From Diplolepis rosae (lineage: Eukaryota > Arthropoda > Insecta > Hymenoptera > Diplolepididae), in the NCBI GenBank assembly GCA_030998225.1, contig JAPYXD010000741.1, positions 868,001-932,000 of the forward strand: a DNA stretch of 64,000 nucleotides, in the 5' to 3' direction. The notes below the pieces were generated by a model, which saw only the letters and a program-made list of their open reading frames with translations, was not told the DNA's origin and did no database searches. The translations under genes and the position numbers were made by a program. How positions within the stretch are numbered: position 1 is the first letter of the stretch; every line of letters starts with the position of its first letter. Below, one piece after another: positions 32,755-43,794 of this stretch.

Positions 32755-34160
32755 ATAATCTTTTTATGTGCCTCCGGCGCGTAAACTCGTTTTCACGCTA
32801 CAGTTGAGAGTAGCGTAATGTTTTGTATTACAAATTAATTAGTTGAGTTTGAAATTTCTGCCACTGCCTACATTATCGGAGAATCACTAGTCGCGTATCA
32901 GATAGGATACGTTGCCGACAGGTGTCCTCGTAGACAATTTCAAACTCTTTTATCGAAAATAATGCCAATGAATTCAAATAGTAAAAAATTTTGAAAATCT
33001 TTCTGTGGGAAAAAAGAAGCTACACAGGCGTCCGACATCTTTTTCTCCACAGGAAGATCTCCTTATATCGCCTAGTGGCTCAGCCTTGCGGCTATAAATG
33101 ATTTAAAATTAATTAGTTGAGTTTGAAATTTCTGCCACTGCCTACATTACCGGAGAATCACTAATCGTGTATCAGATAGGATACATTGCTGACAGGTACA
33201 ACGATACAGAGGAATGTAATGTAAAAATTGAACTGCGCATGAGCATATAGTCTTACAGCGGAGCAGAATCTTCTTCTCATTCTTCTTCTTCTTCGTACAG
33301 CGTTAGCACCCTACTGATATAGCCTTGTACATTTGAACTGCGCATGCTCTATTACAAGCTACTACTACACAAGATCGATAAAATCAAAATGGCATGAACA
33401 AGGCACGAAATATCAAGTGCAATGGACGAGAATCATGATGAATACTAGATTAGATTCGAGTGTACGCATAAAAACTCGTATACGCACCGAAGTCACATAA
33501 TAGTATATTACGTCCCTAGGCGCATAATGAGGGTTATTACGCGACGAGCGACGATGCTCGCAGGAGATCGAAGCCGAGACGAAGCAGAGGCGCAATCAGT
33601 CCTGCGAGAATTTTAAGCGAGTCTCGTAATTTCCCGAATTGTGTGCATTGACACGTATTCTATTTTATGTGACTTCGATGCGTATATGAGTTTTTATGCG
33701 TACACTCGAATCTAATCTAATATTCATCATGATCTCGTCCATTGCACTTGATATTTCGCGACTAGTTCCGGCCATTTTGATTTTATCGATTTTGTGTAAT
33801 AGTGGCGTATTCCAATAGAGCATGCGCAGTTCAAATGTACAAGGCTTTGCCAGTATGGTGCCAACGCTGTACGAAGAAGAAGAAGAAAATAAGAAGAAGA
33901 TTACGCTCCGCTGTATGATTATGGGCGCTTGCACAGTTCAATTTTTACATTAAATTCCTCTGTAGCGTAAAAACGAGCTTACGCGCCGGAGGCACATAAA
34001 ATAGAATATGTGCCAATGCACACAATTCCGGTAATTACGAGACTCGCTTAAAATGCTCGCAGGACTGATCGCGCCTCGGCTTCGATCTCCTGCGGGCATT
34101 GTCGCTCGTCGCGTAATAACCCTCATTATGCACCAAAGCACATAATATACTATTACAAGC
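32755..34160. repeat. Palindromic cluster of GAA-containing repeats
   Basis: Two opposed copies (32755-33420 reverse; 33760-33990 forward) of the repeat seen at 25203, each with a GAAGAAGAA or complementary tract. Between and beside them is a GC-richer block containing CATAATGAGGGTTATTACGC and TACGAGACTCGC (33496-33658), which recurs inverted at 33991-34155. A 97-bp segment (ATTAATTAGTTGAGTTTGAA...) is repeated directly at about 32836 and 33108. Strong self-complementarity at several scales; no coding sequence. Confidence 0.7.
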
Positions 34161-34644
34161 TACAATCAAACACCGTATAAACTAATAAATTAAAGAAATA
34201 ACTTGGTATTTTTAATTTCGAATAACTCATTGAAAAAATGGAATGGTTAGCGCAGAACGTATTTTGTAAAACAATCTCCGGCAAACTACGAGTTTTTCTT
34301 CAATTTTCAATAATTTTTCAAAGAAATTTTAACGAAGCATCAATAAAATTATATACTTTCGTGTGCTAGCATGATTGAAAAAATATATGCATATAGCAAA
34401 TAGAAAAACATTCTCAAAAAATACGCTTTTTTTTCTCCTTCAACTGCGACTTACACCTTAACCCGCAGCATCCACGTAAGCAAATCCGTATTGGCGCAAT
34501 CCTGACCACCGAGCGAAAATTTTCGTAAATATAACGCGAAATGCAGTTACTAATTCATCTTTACAAATCCACCAATCATTTTAAATATTTTCAAATATTC
34601 GCAACTTGAAAGTAACGAATATTCTCGATTAAAAATTTCAAGAA
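34161..34644. other. No supported gene
   Basis: AT-rich DNA with no recognisable feature. Confidence 0.4.
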
Positions 34645-35400
34645 TTCGAAACTAATCGAATCCTCAAAACACAAAAAACAACCAAATTTGGACCAAAATC
34701 ACCACACCTCAATAAAACTATTAGAAAACAAACCATGAGAAAACAAACAAAAAAGGAGGAAAGAAAAAAGAAGGCAACCTTCCAAAATCCCTTCCTTCTT
34801 TTTCATTCTTTCGTCCTCTTATTTTTATTACCCATCACCTTTTACATAAATAAAACCTAAATTATCACCGACGTTTCGGTGCTCTTCCAGCACCCTCTTC
34901 CAAGCTGTAACACTGCAGAAAATAAAATTATTTAATGAATATTGCGCCTCCTATCACCCTCCATGGGGAGGCAGATCCTTCTCCACGGAACGCATACAGG
35001 AAACTGTAACAAGACCCCGTGCATCCCTCCCTCCCAAGCACCTGAAAGACCCCAAGGGTCATTTAATAAATTTTAAATTGTTTCGCAGAATCTAGAAACC
35101 TCAAGGATATTTACTGTGGAGCATTGTCTTTAGAGATAACTTATCATGCTGTCATAACAGCCATTGTGCTTAACCAAATCTGTTTTTAAATTTATAGAAT
35201 ATGTTCCCCCTCTTTTTATATATAACATTTCCATAAATTCTCTTTTTCCCTTATTACTTTCTGAGTGTAAAATCTCTACATTGTTCCAGTCAAAGTCATG
35301 ATCGGCGTATTCTTTTCTATGATCAGACAAAACATTATGATAATTACACTTTAAAAAATTAATATGATTCGAGATATCCTTGATGTGCAAATTCAAAAGA
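34645..35400 (-). pseudogene. PLE 3' end: GIY-YIG endonuclease C-terminus and tail
   Basis: On the minus strand 35396-35130 encodes the C-terminal endonuclease region (NYHNVLSDHRKEYADHDFDW, then MEMLYIKR and TYSINLKTDL), the same family as the copy at 52230-53155. Its tail continues to about 34645 with an AAAAACAACCAAATTTGG segment and an AAGGAGG/CCTCC-rich stretch also found in that copy. The N-terminal side is cut at about 35400 by the mariner-associated repeat. Confidence 0.8.
34866..34905 (-). ncRNA. Degenerate hammerhead-like motif (PLE)
   Basis: On the minus strand GGAAGAGG, helix II GGTGC/GCACC and CGAAACGTC resemble the other motifs, but the first two core bases are changed (TG instead of CT) and no helix I pairing is evident. 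It is probably inactive. Confidence 0.35.
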
Positions 35401-35414
35401 TCTATCGATTAAAA

Positions 35415-35722
35415 TGGGACGTCCTGTATATTGATAAAATTGGACTTTTTGTCAATTTTTAAATCAAAAGTCGTCTATGTACGTCCGTTTTTATCTTCTC
35501 TACCATTTTCCAAATTTTAGAAACAAAATTTTATGTATTTTAGACACAAAAAATAACAAAATCAATAAAATTTGCTAATTTCCTAAGTATTACATACCCT
35601 TAAGGCTTGCATTTCCTTGCGTTGGAAAATATTCTGTAGAACTGCTGAAAATAAAAATTACAGATATTTTTGATTTTTACTTATTATGAAAAACCCAATA
35701 TTTAATTCAAAATTGTGAAAAT
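35415..35722 (+). repeat. Direct repeat flanking the mariner, left copy
   Basis: It begins GGGACGTCCTGTATATTGAT and matches 36861-37175, which begins GGGACATCCTGTATATTGAT, over about 310 bp in the same orientation. The shared start looks like a mariner terminus plus its flanking DNA. Confidence 0.75.
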
Positions 35723-36875
35723 GTATTGGATCTATAACTTAATTCGTGCGGCTTTTTTTCAAAATTTGAACGTTTATTTAAGAAAAACATGTACAATAGT
35801 ATTATTCAAAGTATTGCCCATATGAAGCTATGACCTTTTCTCATCTTTCTGGCAATTTGTGGATTCCATCCCAAAAGAACTGCGCCGGCTTGGCGGCCAA
35901 GAATGAATCAAGCCAATTTTTGATACCCTGTTCTGATGTGAACCATATTCCAGTGAGGTCGTTCTGCATCGACCGGAACAAATGGTAGTCAGAAGGGGCA
36001 AGATCTGGGCTATAAGGTGGGTGGGGTAAAACTTCCCATCCACTGTTTTCCAAATAGTTCTTAACGGGAATAGCAACATGGGGCGGATCGTTGTCATGGT
36101 GGAAAATTATTGCCTCGTGTCTGGTCGCATATTCCGGGCGTTTTTCGGCTATTAGTCTCTTCAAACGGATTAATTGTGTTCGGTAGCGTTCTCCATCGAT
36201 AGTTACACCCGGTTTTAGCAGTTCTTAATACAGCACACCCTTCTGATCCCTCCAATTACAGAGCATTACCTTCGCGCAATGGATACTCGGCTTTGCCGTT
36301 GATTTGGCTGGTTGATCGGGTTTCACATATGATTTTTTGCGCTTGGGGTTGTCGTAATGGATCCATTTTTCATCACCAGTAACAATTCGATGCAAAAATG
36401 ATTTCTTTTTGTGGCGTTCGAGCAGCATTTCGGACGTGCAAAACCGCCTTTCAACGTCTTTCGGCTTGAGTTCATGTGGAATCCAATTTCCTCGCTTTTG
36501 AATGTATCCGGCTGCTTTTAAACGTTTTGAAATGGCTGCTTGAGTGACTCCTAAAGATTCTGCGAGCTTTTCTTGTGTTTGGCAACAATCTTCATCGAGT
36601 AATGCTCCCAGTTCTTCATCTTTAAACTTTTTTGGCTGCCCAGGACATTCTTCGTCTTCCAAGCCAAAATCACCACTTTTAAATGGTGCAAACCACCTTT
36701 GGCACGTTCGCTCAGCTAGAGCATGTTCACCATAAACTTCCACCTAAATACGATGACTTTCGGCAGCAGTTTTTTTCATATTAAAGTAGTGAAGAACTCC
36801 TCGCAAAAACACTTTTTCAGGCACAAAGTTCGACATATTTGAGTGAAAAAAAATTATTGTGGGACATCCTGTATA
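35723..36875 (-). mobile_element. Mariner transposon, near full length
   Basis: Contains the transposase frame below. The 5' end on the minus strand is ACAGGATGTCCCACAATAAT at about 36875-36856, next to TA. The 3' boundary in 35723-35800 is less clear because no good inverted terminal match was found. It sits between two direct repeats (35415-35722 and 36861-37175), suggesting the locus was duplicated or flanked by a decayed second mariner end. Confidence 0.7.
35802..36836 (-). pseudogene. Mariner transposase, full-length frame with three stops
   Basis: From the ATG at 36836 to the TAA at 35802-35804 the frame spans 345 codons with no frameshift, the usual mariner length. Helix-turn-helix: ERTCQRWF and QEKLAESLGVTQAAISKRL. 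Catalytic motifs: VTGDEKWIHYDN, FHHDNDPPHVA and YSPDLAPSDYHLF, with 34 residues between the second and third Asp (DD34D). In-frame stops: TAG at 36744-36746, TAA at 36225-36227 and TGA at 35841-35843 (a Trp position in the family). All are point changes, so this is a relatively young, inactivated copy. Confidence 0.92.
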
Positions 36876-37175
36876 TTGATAAAATTGGACTTTTTTTCAA
36901 TTTCAAAATCAAAAGTAGTCTATCTACGTGCGTTTTTATCATCTTGACCATTTTCCAAATTTTAGAAACAAAATTTTAAGTACTTTAGACAGAAAAAATA
37001 ACAAAATCAATAAAATTTCCTAATTTCCTAAGTATCACATTCCCTTAAGGCTTGCGTTTCATTGTGTTGAGAAATATTCTGTATATCTGCTGAAAATAAA
37101 AATAAAAATTACAGATATTTTTGATTTTTACTTATTATAAAAAATCCAATATTTAATTCAAACTTGTGAAGATGT
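36861..37175 (+). repeat. Direct repeat flanking the mariner, right copy
   Basis: Partner of 35415-35722. It carries the same AACAAAATCAATAAAATTT and CCCTTAAGGCTTGC landmarks. No coding sequence. Confidence 0.75.
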
Positions 37176-37529
37176 AATTCAAGAGTGAGAAGTCATCTGC
37201 TATACACACATGTATAGTCGCTTCCTTACGCGACGTTGACAAATTTAGATACTACGTGAAGCAAATGAGAAAAAGCACTCACTTGACTAGCTACGTTCCG
37301 ACAGTACTACCTTAACGCAAATCGGAATTTTTTCACGTGTAAAAAATACAATTTTCTAGGCTTTGACGGTTTTCGTTTTGGCAAAAAAAAATTTTTTTTC
37401 AACCATTTTAATGCAAAAATATTTTGCAAAAAATCGACTTTATTACTTTTAAAGATATTTTCAGAAATAATAACTTTTTGGAAAACCAAAACCTTCAAGG
37501 CCGACTAAATGCAATTACATCCCTAGCGG
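37176..37529. other. No supported gene
   Basis: AT-rich DNA without a recognisable feature; short frames on both strands look random. Confidence 0.35.
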
Positions 37530-38230
37530 ATCCGGTTGAGAGAACGGTCTTAGAATACTCTGACCGTTCTCTGATCGTTCTCTGGCCGTTCTATGACCTC
37601 GCATTATTACGGCTAAGAACGGTAAAAAAGACATTAAATGCATTGCAATTATGATTCTGCGGCGAAATTTGAATTAGAAGGTGTAGCAATGAATACAATT
37701 ATCTTATTTTTCAGCGATAAAAATTAGAAAAACATAATACCTGTCACTGAAGGCGGCTTCAACTGCTCTCACTTGCATTTTGCGCGCTAAATTTAAAAAC
37801 AGAAATAAAGATTGAGAAATGCAAATGTGCAAGATAAATGAATTTAATAATGAACTTTATGTGATAAAAGTTGCTGAAATTAATTAAAGTTGCACGAATA
37901 ATGTAAAGAGTATTTTTTAAAGTCTCTGATGTCATTCAATTGTAATTTTTTTCTTTTGTGCATGATGCGACTTTACCGACCGCCGTGACAAATCAAACGA
38001 ATCATTTGGATTGAGAAATGCAAATGTGTAAGATAAATGAATTTAATAATGACCTTTATGTGATAAAAGTTGCTGAAATTAATTAAAGTTGCACGAATAA
38101 TGTAAAGAGTATTTTTTAAAGTCTCTGATGTCATTCAATTGTAATTTTTTTCTTTTGTGCATGATGCGACTTTACCCATCGCCGTGACAAATCAAACAAA
38201 TCATTTGGATTGAAAAATGCAAATGTTAAT
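37530..38230 (+). repeat. Dispersed repeat with two 199-bp tandem units
   Basis: The unit starting GATTGAGAAATGCAAATGTG lies at 37810, 38009 and (partial) 38208, an exact 199-bp period. Its body ends GACTTTACCGACCGCCGTGA. The upstream part (ACCGTTCTTAGC-type, 37550-37800) recurs inverted at 44600-44870, and single units recur at 41460-41810 and, inverted, at 44430-44620. Confidence 0.8.
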
Positions 38231-38959
38231 CTATGATACATTAAATGTTCGAAAATGAATCAAAGTTGAGTAAAATTCAGAAGTGTAGGGTGAAGTATGA
38301 AAGCGTGCATTAAAAATTTTTAAATATATATATTATCACTCGTAGTATAACTATAAAAAACCAAACTTTTATTAAATCAGAAAAATAGCAGAGCTTTCCG
38401 TTCATTCTACTCTACGCTTCAATCGAGAGTTGAGTAAACCGTGAATCGCAAGATTTATTCCAACAGCTACATCTATTCACGCAGGAACGAATGAAAGTAA
38501 TCTGCGCCTTGGGCACACATAAAAAATTTTTAATTTCAAAAACTTAGATTCTTAAAATTAAATTGATATTATGAAAATTTAAACAAAAAAAGTCGATAAG
38601 TGTATCACATAAAATATGAAATATCACATAAATTACTCAGGCAGAATAATAATTTGGAATTCGCAAATGTAAAAACCATATTTTGAAAATATAAAACACA
38701 AAAAATAAAAGAACCTTCTTTTAAATGTTTTTATACAAGATACTTCTTAATAATAATGCAATTTTTTAATGTACATTTGAAAATTTAGTTTCACTAAACT
38801 TCATACGTCGTTATAATAAAAATCTATACGAAATGTAATTTAATAATTATATTATATATATCAATAATCATAGTTATAATAGTAGATGTATATATATATA
38901 AGTCGATCAAGGTGTGGGTTAGAAAAAATAATTGAAACACTCAACCATAATTTGTCATG

Positions 38960-39000
38960 AGCGACGTTTCGTTGGCTTGGTTCGCCAACCTAATCAGGCT
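38960..39000 (-). ncRNA. Hammerhead-like motif, core mutated (left PLE arm)
   Basis: Inverted partner of 40571-40611 with identical helices (AGC/GCT and GTTGGC/GCCAAC). The core reads CTGATTA, so G8 is changed to T and cleavage is not expected. Confidence 0.65.
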
Positions 39001-39379
39001 GTATTTGAATGATAAAGTTCATATAAATTAGGAATCACAATAATTTTTACAAAATTTTTTACAAAACAGTGAAAAAACACTTTCTAAAGAGTCACAAAAC
39101 AAATTTTACCTTAAAATTGAAGTCTTTACATTTAAAACATTTAGTCAATTATTAAAATCTAATTTAATTAGTCACATTGTTTCGTCCCGAAGTGAAATAT
39201 TAAACTAACTATTCGTAATTTTGTTTCCTTATTTATAAGACGGAGGACACTAATATTAATAAAGTAACACTAACTTAAACTTGTATATTATACAAATGAG
39301 TATTCATACGTTAAATAATAATTTCAAACAAGAATCAGTATTCATAATTTCAAACTCTTTAAAAGTGGAAAGTAGTTAG

Positions 39380-39749
39380 AATTTAACGTATAAATATCAT
39401 CTTTTTTATTTATGCTATTTTTTTGACATTTAATATGAATCATTTCTGATATAAGTCTCTTTTTATAAATAATTTCGGAATCCACTACAGTAGTCTTATT
39501 CCAATCAAATTCATGTTTAAAATTAATTTGATGCTGACAAACAACTCATTCGTCATTTTTATTATTAATGTGTTCCTTTATACGTGTCTTTAAAGGATTT
39601 GAAGGATAATTATTATGTTTTAAAATCTGAAAAACTTTACACAAATTCTCATGATGAAATTCATGATGAGATAATAAAATTGCTCTGTCAACAAGGTTAA
39701 AAACAATATTTTTCTTTTGTTGATTAATACAAATAAGTACTTTTCTCAT
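39380..39749 (-). pseudogene. PLE endonuclease region, left arm
   Basis: On the minus strand the RT-endonuclease linker (NLVDRAILLSHHEFHHENL) is fused by a deletion to the endonuclease stretch TRIKEHINNKNDE, followed by a TGA. Beyond it FKHEFDWNKTT and KRLISEMIHIK continue to about 39380. The GIY-YIG signature itself is lost in this arm. Confidence 0.8.
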
Positions 39750-39779
39750 AATTTCAATACTATTATTTGCTTGCCCTTT

Positions 39780-40229
39780 GTTGAAAGAATTTTTGAAAAA
39801 TTATCTTCAAGTTTGAAAGTATTCAATATTTTAACTATCCCAATTGTCAATAAAAATTTGAGCTCTGTCATCAAATTAGGTAAAGACAGCACCAACATAA
39901 TGGATAGAACTAATGTTGTTTATAAAATCCGTTGCAAAGATTGTGAAGCGTGTTATATTGGTGAAACAAAAAGAACTTTAAAGACACGTATAAAGGAACA
40001 CATTAATAATAAAAATGACGAATGAGTTGTTTGTCAGCATCAAATTAATTTTAAACATGAATTTGATTGGAATAAGACTACTCTAGTGGATTCCGAAATT
40101 ATTTATAAAAAGAGACTTATATCAGAAATGATTCATATTAAATGTCAAAAAAATAGCATAAATAAAAAAGATGATATTTATACGTTAAATTCTAACTACT
40201 TTCCACTTTTGAAGAGTTTGAAATTATGA
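39780..40229 (+). pseudogene. PLE endonuclease region, right arm
   Basis: It encodes SVIKLGKDSTN, VVYKIRC--C and CYIGETKRTL (the GIY-YIG core), then TRIKEHINNKNDE, a TGA at 40023-40025 and the C-terminal FKHEFDWNKTT. The stop is at the same position as in the left arm. The upstream RT is absent. Confidence 0.85.
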
Positions 40230-40570
40230 ATACTGATTCTTGTTTGAAATTATTATTTAACGTATGAATACTCATTTGTATAATATACAAGTTTAAGTTA
40301 GTGTTACTTTATTAATATTAGTGTCCTCCGTCTTATAAATAAGGAAACAAAATTACTAATAGTTAGTTTAATATTTCACTTCGGGACGTAACAATGTGAC
40401 TAATTAAATTAGATTTTAATAATTGACTAAATGTTTTAAATGTAAAGACTTCAATTTTAAGGTAAAATTTGTTTTGTGACTCTTTAGAAAGTGTTTTTTC
40501 ACTGTTTTGTAAAAAATTTTGTAAAAATTATTGTGATTCCTAATTTATATGAACTTTATCATTCAAATAT

Positions 40571-40611
40571 AGCCTGATGAGGTTGGCGAACCAAGCCAAC
40601 GAAACGTCGCT
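40571..40611 (+). ncRNA. Hammerhead-ribozyme-like motif, intact core (right PLE arm)
   Basis: CTGATGA at 40574-40580, one extra G, helix II GTTGGC/GCCAAC (40582-40587 with 40595-40600), GAAAC, cleavage triplet GTC (40606-40608), helix I AGC/GCT. GTC is the most favourable cleavage triplet among the motifs here. Confidence 0.7.
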
Positions 40612-41457
40612 CATGACAAATTATGGTTGAGTGTTTCAATTATTTTTTCTAACCCACACCTTGATCGACTTATATATATACATCTACTATATACACATCA
40701 TGGAGGGTGATAATTCTACAATATTTTCAACATAGTTATAATAATTGATTAATTATATTATTTTTTAAAAATATTTTATTAATCATTTATGAAAAAAGTT
40801 GATTTATTTTTACTTGAGTAAGGCTAAAAAATTTTATTGACGGCACTTATTCTCACAAGCTCTGAATAACTCATGCAGTCACTATATGAGAAAGTTCCAA
40901 ATTTTATATCTCAGCATTGTAAGCGAGCGTGTGCGTGATTCGACGAAAGCGTAGCGTACTATATATAAGTGTAGTTATTAGGTTTATATATGTAAGGTTA
41001 TATGTTTAAGTTTATTTGTAATTTGAAATATGATTGATTGGCTACATTCGAATCGTGTAAATGTATTTGTAAGTTGTTTATGTATGTACCGGATGACTAT
41101 TGGCAGGCTCGAGGTAAGAATTTTGTTTTATTTGAGAGAACCATACCATTGCCAGTTCAAATAATACGCCCGATGCTCATTTTACCCAACTACGGTTTGA
41201 AGCACCTCAGGCGTTGGTGATATACTTATACATTTGATGTTAACCCACTGACGCATGTTGGTGCCCTGTCGTCGATAACGTTTTACTCAACTCCTTACTA
41301 TTCCCTATGTAACGCTTATTGTTATTCACTTTGGGTGAATTAGGCATATATCAAATTGATTTTACCCGACTAGGATTTAATAGATGTTCAAATGTCCTTA
41401 TGTCCCAAGTTTAATCGACAGAGTTGAGTAAAATTACTTCAACTATTTTTCTCCGTG

Positions 41458-42569
41458 TAATAATGAAATTTACGTAATAAAAGATGATGAAATTAATTGA
41501 TGTTTCATAAATAATGTAAAAAGTATTTCTTAAAGTCTCTGATGTCATTCAATTGTAATTTTTTTCTTTTGCGCATGATGCGACTTTACCGACTGCCGTG
41601 ACAAATCAAACAAATCATTTGGATTGAAAAATGCAAATGTGTAAAATAAATTAATTTAATAAGGAAATTTACGTAATAAAAGTTGCTAAAATTAGTTACA
41701 GTTGTATGAATAGTGTAAATTTTCTGATGTCATTCAATTGTCATTTTTTACTTTTATGCATGATGCGAATTTATGGACCACAGTAACGAATCCTAAAAAG
41801 TATTTTCTAAAATGTATTGATAAATGATTTGGGGAATTGCATATTACAAGGAGATATCACATTAAATAAGATTTTTATTCACATAATTGCCTGTTGTTAC
41901 AATAAAGTTTCAAAATGTAAAAATAAAGTTAATATATGTACATATCTTAAAATTATCGTACTGGTAGAGAATTCAAAATACGCACAAGTATCTTGGTACA
42001 ATTAAGAATTTGTTGACTCATGGATAAGAGAAACAATATTTATAATTAGACAGTATTTGCATTTGCATCAGTTTGAAAAATAAATTCAATTTTAAGAACT
42101 TGAGTGCATGAAATTAAAACTAATACAATTGCGTATATTAAATTGAAAATCGTGTGGACATGTAGAATGCAAAATTGCATATAAATATGATTTTGAACTG
42201 AAGATAGATTTACTTAAATGAATTTTTTGCACTAAAATTCTTAAAATTTGTCACACATCTGTATATAAAAATTACAATTATTTCGAAGTTTTTAAATACA
42301 TAATCTATGGAATTATAAATACACTTTATCTCATTTAGAAGTCGATACATATATATCGTAATGTAATTTTTTAATAAGTAAAATTGTACTTATAAATACA
42401 CAGTATTTGTATATTTATTTATATATTTATATATTATTTGCTACGTACATTTTATTCAAAATTGAATTTCCCATTGATTTAATGAAATTAAGTTCTTACA
42501 TCAAATTGATTCAGAATCTAATTCCAAATAAAATCTATATTACAAATAAATTATATAAATTCTCAATAA
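41458..42569. other. 199-bp repeat copies, then unassigned AT-rich DNA
   Basis: From about 41460 to 41810 lie one and a half diverged copies of the 199-bp unit described at 37530. Nothing recognisable is seen in 41811-42569; frames at 41817-42005 and 42407-42616 look random. Confidence 0.5.
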
Positions 42570-42677
42570 TAATGAATAACTGGCTGATATCGACCCTCAA
42601 TAATGTTAATAGATAGACGATTTTTTACTTTGGCTTTAGGGTCCAGAAATAATGTAAACTCAGGGTTTCATTTTTTT

Positions 42678-42717
42678 CTCAAACGTTTTGACTCAGATTG
42701 GAGTCCTCATCAGTGAA
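42678..42717 (-). ncRNA. Hammerhead-like motif, GAAA box mutated (PLE)
   Basis: On the minus strand: CTGATGA, extra G, helix II GACTC/GAGTC, then AAAAC in place of GAAAC, GTT, with helix I TTCA/TGAG including one T-G wobble. Loss of the conserved G of GAAA should abolish activity. Confidence 0.6.
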
Positions 42718-43482
42718 ATTTATTTCTATAAAAATAAAAAGGAAAAAAAGAATGAAAAATTGCACGCCTGACGGATAAACATTGTGTTGACAAACGACAT
42801 AAATGAATTGCACTTGTGAAACTATAAAATAGGTCTATCTAAATTTACGAATAAAAATTGAAAATTGTACAAAAAATTTGCTATAAAAATACATAGGGAA
42901 GAGACATAAAAATTTACACGTGTGACTGATAAACATTATGATAAATCGATATAAATCAATTGAACATGTAAACCATATAATTGGTCCAAACTAATTAAAT
43001 TTGAACAAAAAATAAATAAAAAGTGTGCAGAATTTTTCTATAAAAAATGCGAAGCAAGAACCTTAAAAATTACACATGTGACGGATAGACATTATAGTAA
43101 AAATGATATGAAAGAATTGCACGTTTAAAACTATAAAATTGGTCTAAAAAACTGAATTTGCGAAAGAAACTATACAAAAGGTTTTTATCTTAATTGTTAT
43201 ATTAGTTATTAAGACTAATTTTATGGTTGCACATGTGCAATTGATTTATATCGGTTTACCATAATGTTATCCGCCACACGTGTAATTTTTTATGTCTCCT
43301 CCCTATGTATTTTTATAGCAAATTTTTTGTACAATTTTCAATTTTTTATTCGTAAATTTAGTTAGACCAATTTTATAGTTTGACAAAGGTAATTCATTTA
43401 TATCGTTTGTCAACAGAATTTTTTTCCGTCACACGTGCAATTTTTTATTTATTTCTTCCTTTGTATTTTTATAGAAATAAAT

Positions 43483-43522
43483 CTCACTGATGAGGACTCC
43501 AATATGAGTCGAAACGTTTGAG
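43483..43522 (+). ncRNA. Hammerhead-ribozyme-like motif, intact core (PLE)
   Basis: Helix I CTCA (43483-43486) with TGAG (43519-43522), core CTGATGA (43487-43493), extra G, helix II GACTC/GAGTC (43495-43499 with 43506-43510), GAAAC, GTT. It is the inverted partner of the motif at 42678. Confidence 0.7.
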
Positions 43523-43794
43523 GAAAAATTAAAACCCTGAGTTTACATTATTTCTGGACCCTAAGACCAAAGTAAAAAATCAACTATCTATTTACATTAT
43601 TGAGGGTCGATATAAGCTAGTTATTTATAATTATCCTAAAAAAGAACATAAAAATAATATAACTCCACTCGTATTGAATGATATTGTATGTATAATTGAA
43701 TATTTATATGATTTTAGTTTTAGGAGACGCACTTGTATTCATTTTAATTGTATACCGTGCTCTTTTGCAAATTCGACATAATTCTGTATAGAAA

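Larger units (their letters stand above)
38882..40730. mobile_element. Palindromic Penelope-like insertion with 13-bp target duplication
   Basis: The insertion is bounded by CATAGTTATAATA at 38869-38881 and 40731-40743. It consists of two inverted arms (about 38897-39592 and 39973-40672) around a 380-bp centre. Each arm runs from GIY-YIG endonuclease coding sequence at the inside to a hammerhead motif and GTCGATCAAGG tail at the outside. Both arms carry the same stop codon after NNKNDE, so one derives from the other or both from one template. About 40 bp of extra tail lie at the right end (40690-40730). Confidence 0.8.
38235..41457 (-). mobile_element. TACACGGAGA-type element, interrupted by a PLE
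   Basis: This is an inverted relative of 61290-63975. Matching blocks are 38235-38868 and 40744-41457, closing with TTTTTCTCCGTG at 41446-41457 next to TA. The PLE at 38882-40730 is absent from the other copy. Shared landmarks include TCGACGAAAGCG/CGCTTTCGTCGA (40945, 62595) and TTGGGCACACATAAA (38511, 63757 inverted). The opposite terminus is replaced by the 199-bp repeat at about 38230. No coding sequence is recognised in it. Confidence 0.65.
42570..43655. repeat. Inverted PLE pseudo-LTR pair
   Basis: A large palindrome: the left edge (CGACCCTCAATAATGTTAAT near 42593) pairs with the right edge (ATTGAGGGTCG near 43600). Each arm has a hammerhead motif (42678-42717 and 43483-43522) plus the GGGTCCAG/CTGGACCC element that also marks the PLE at 26373. 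Toward the centre are roughly 150-bp repeats with ACACGTGTGAC and GATAAACATTATG. No PLE coding sequence remains. Confidence 0.75.
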
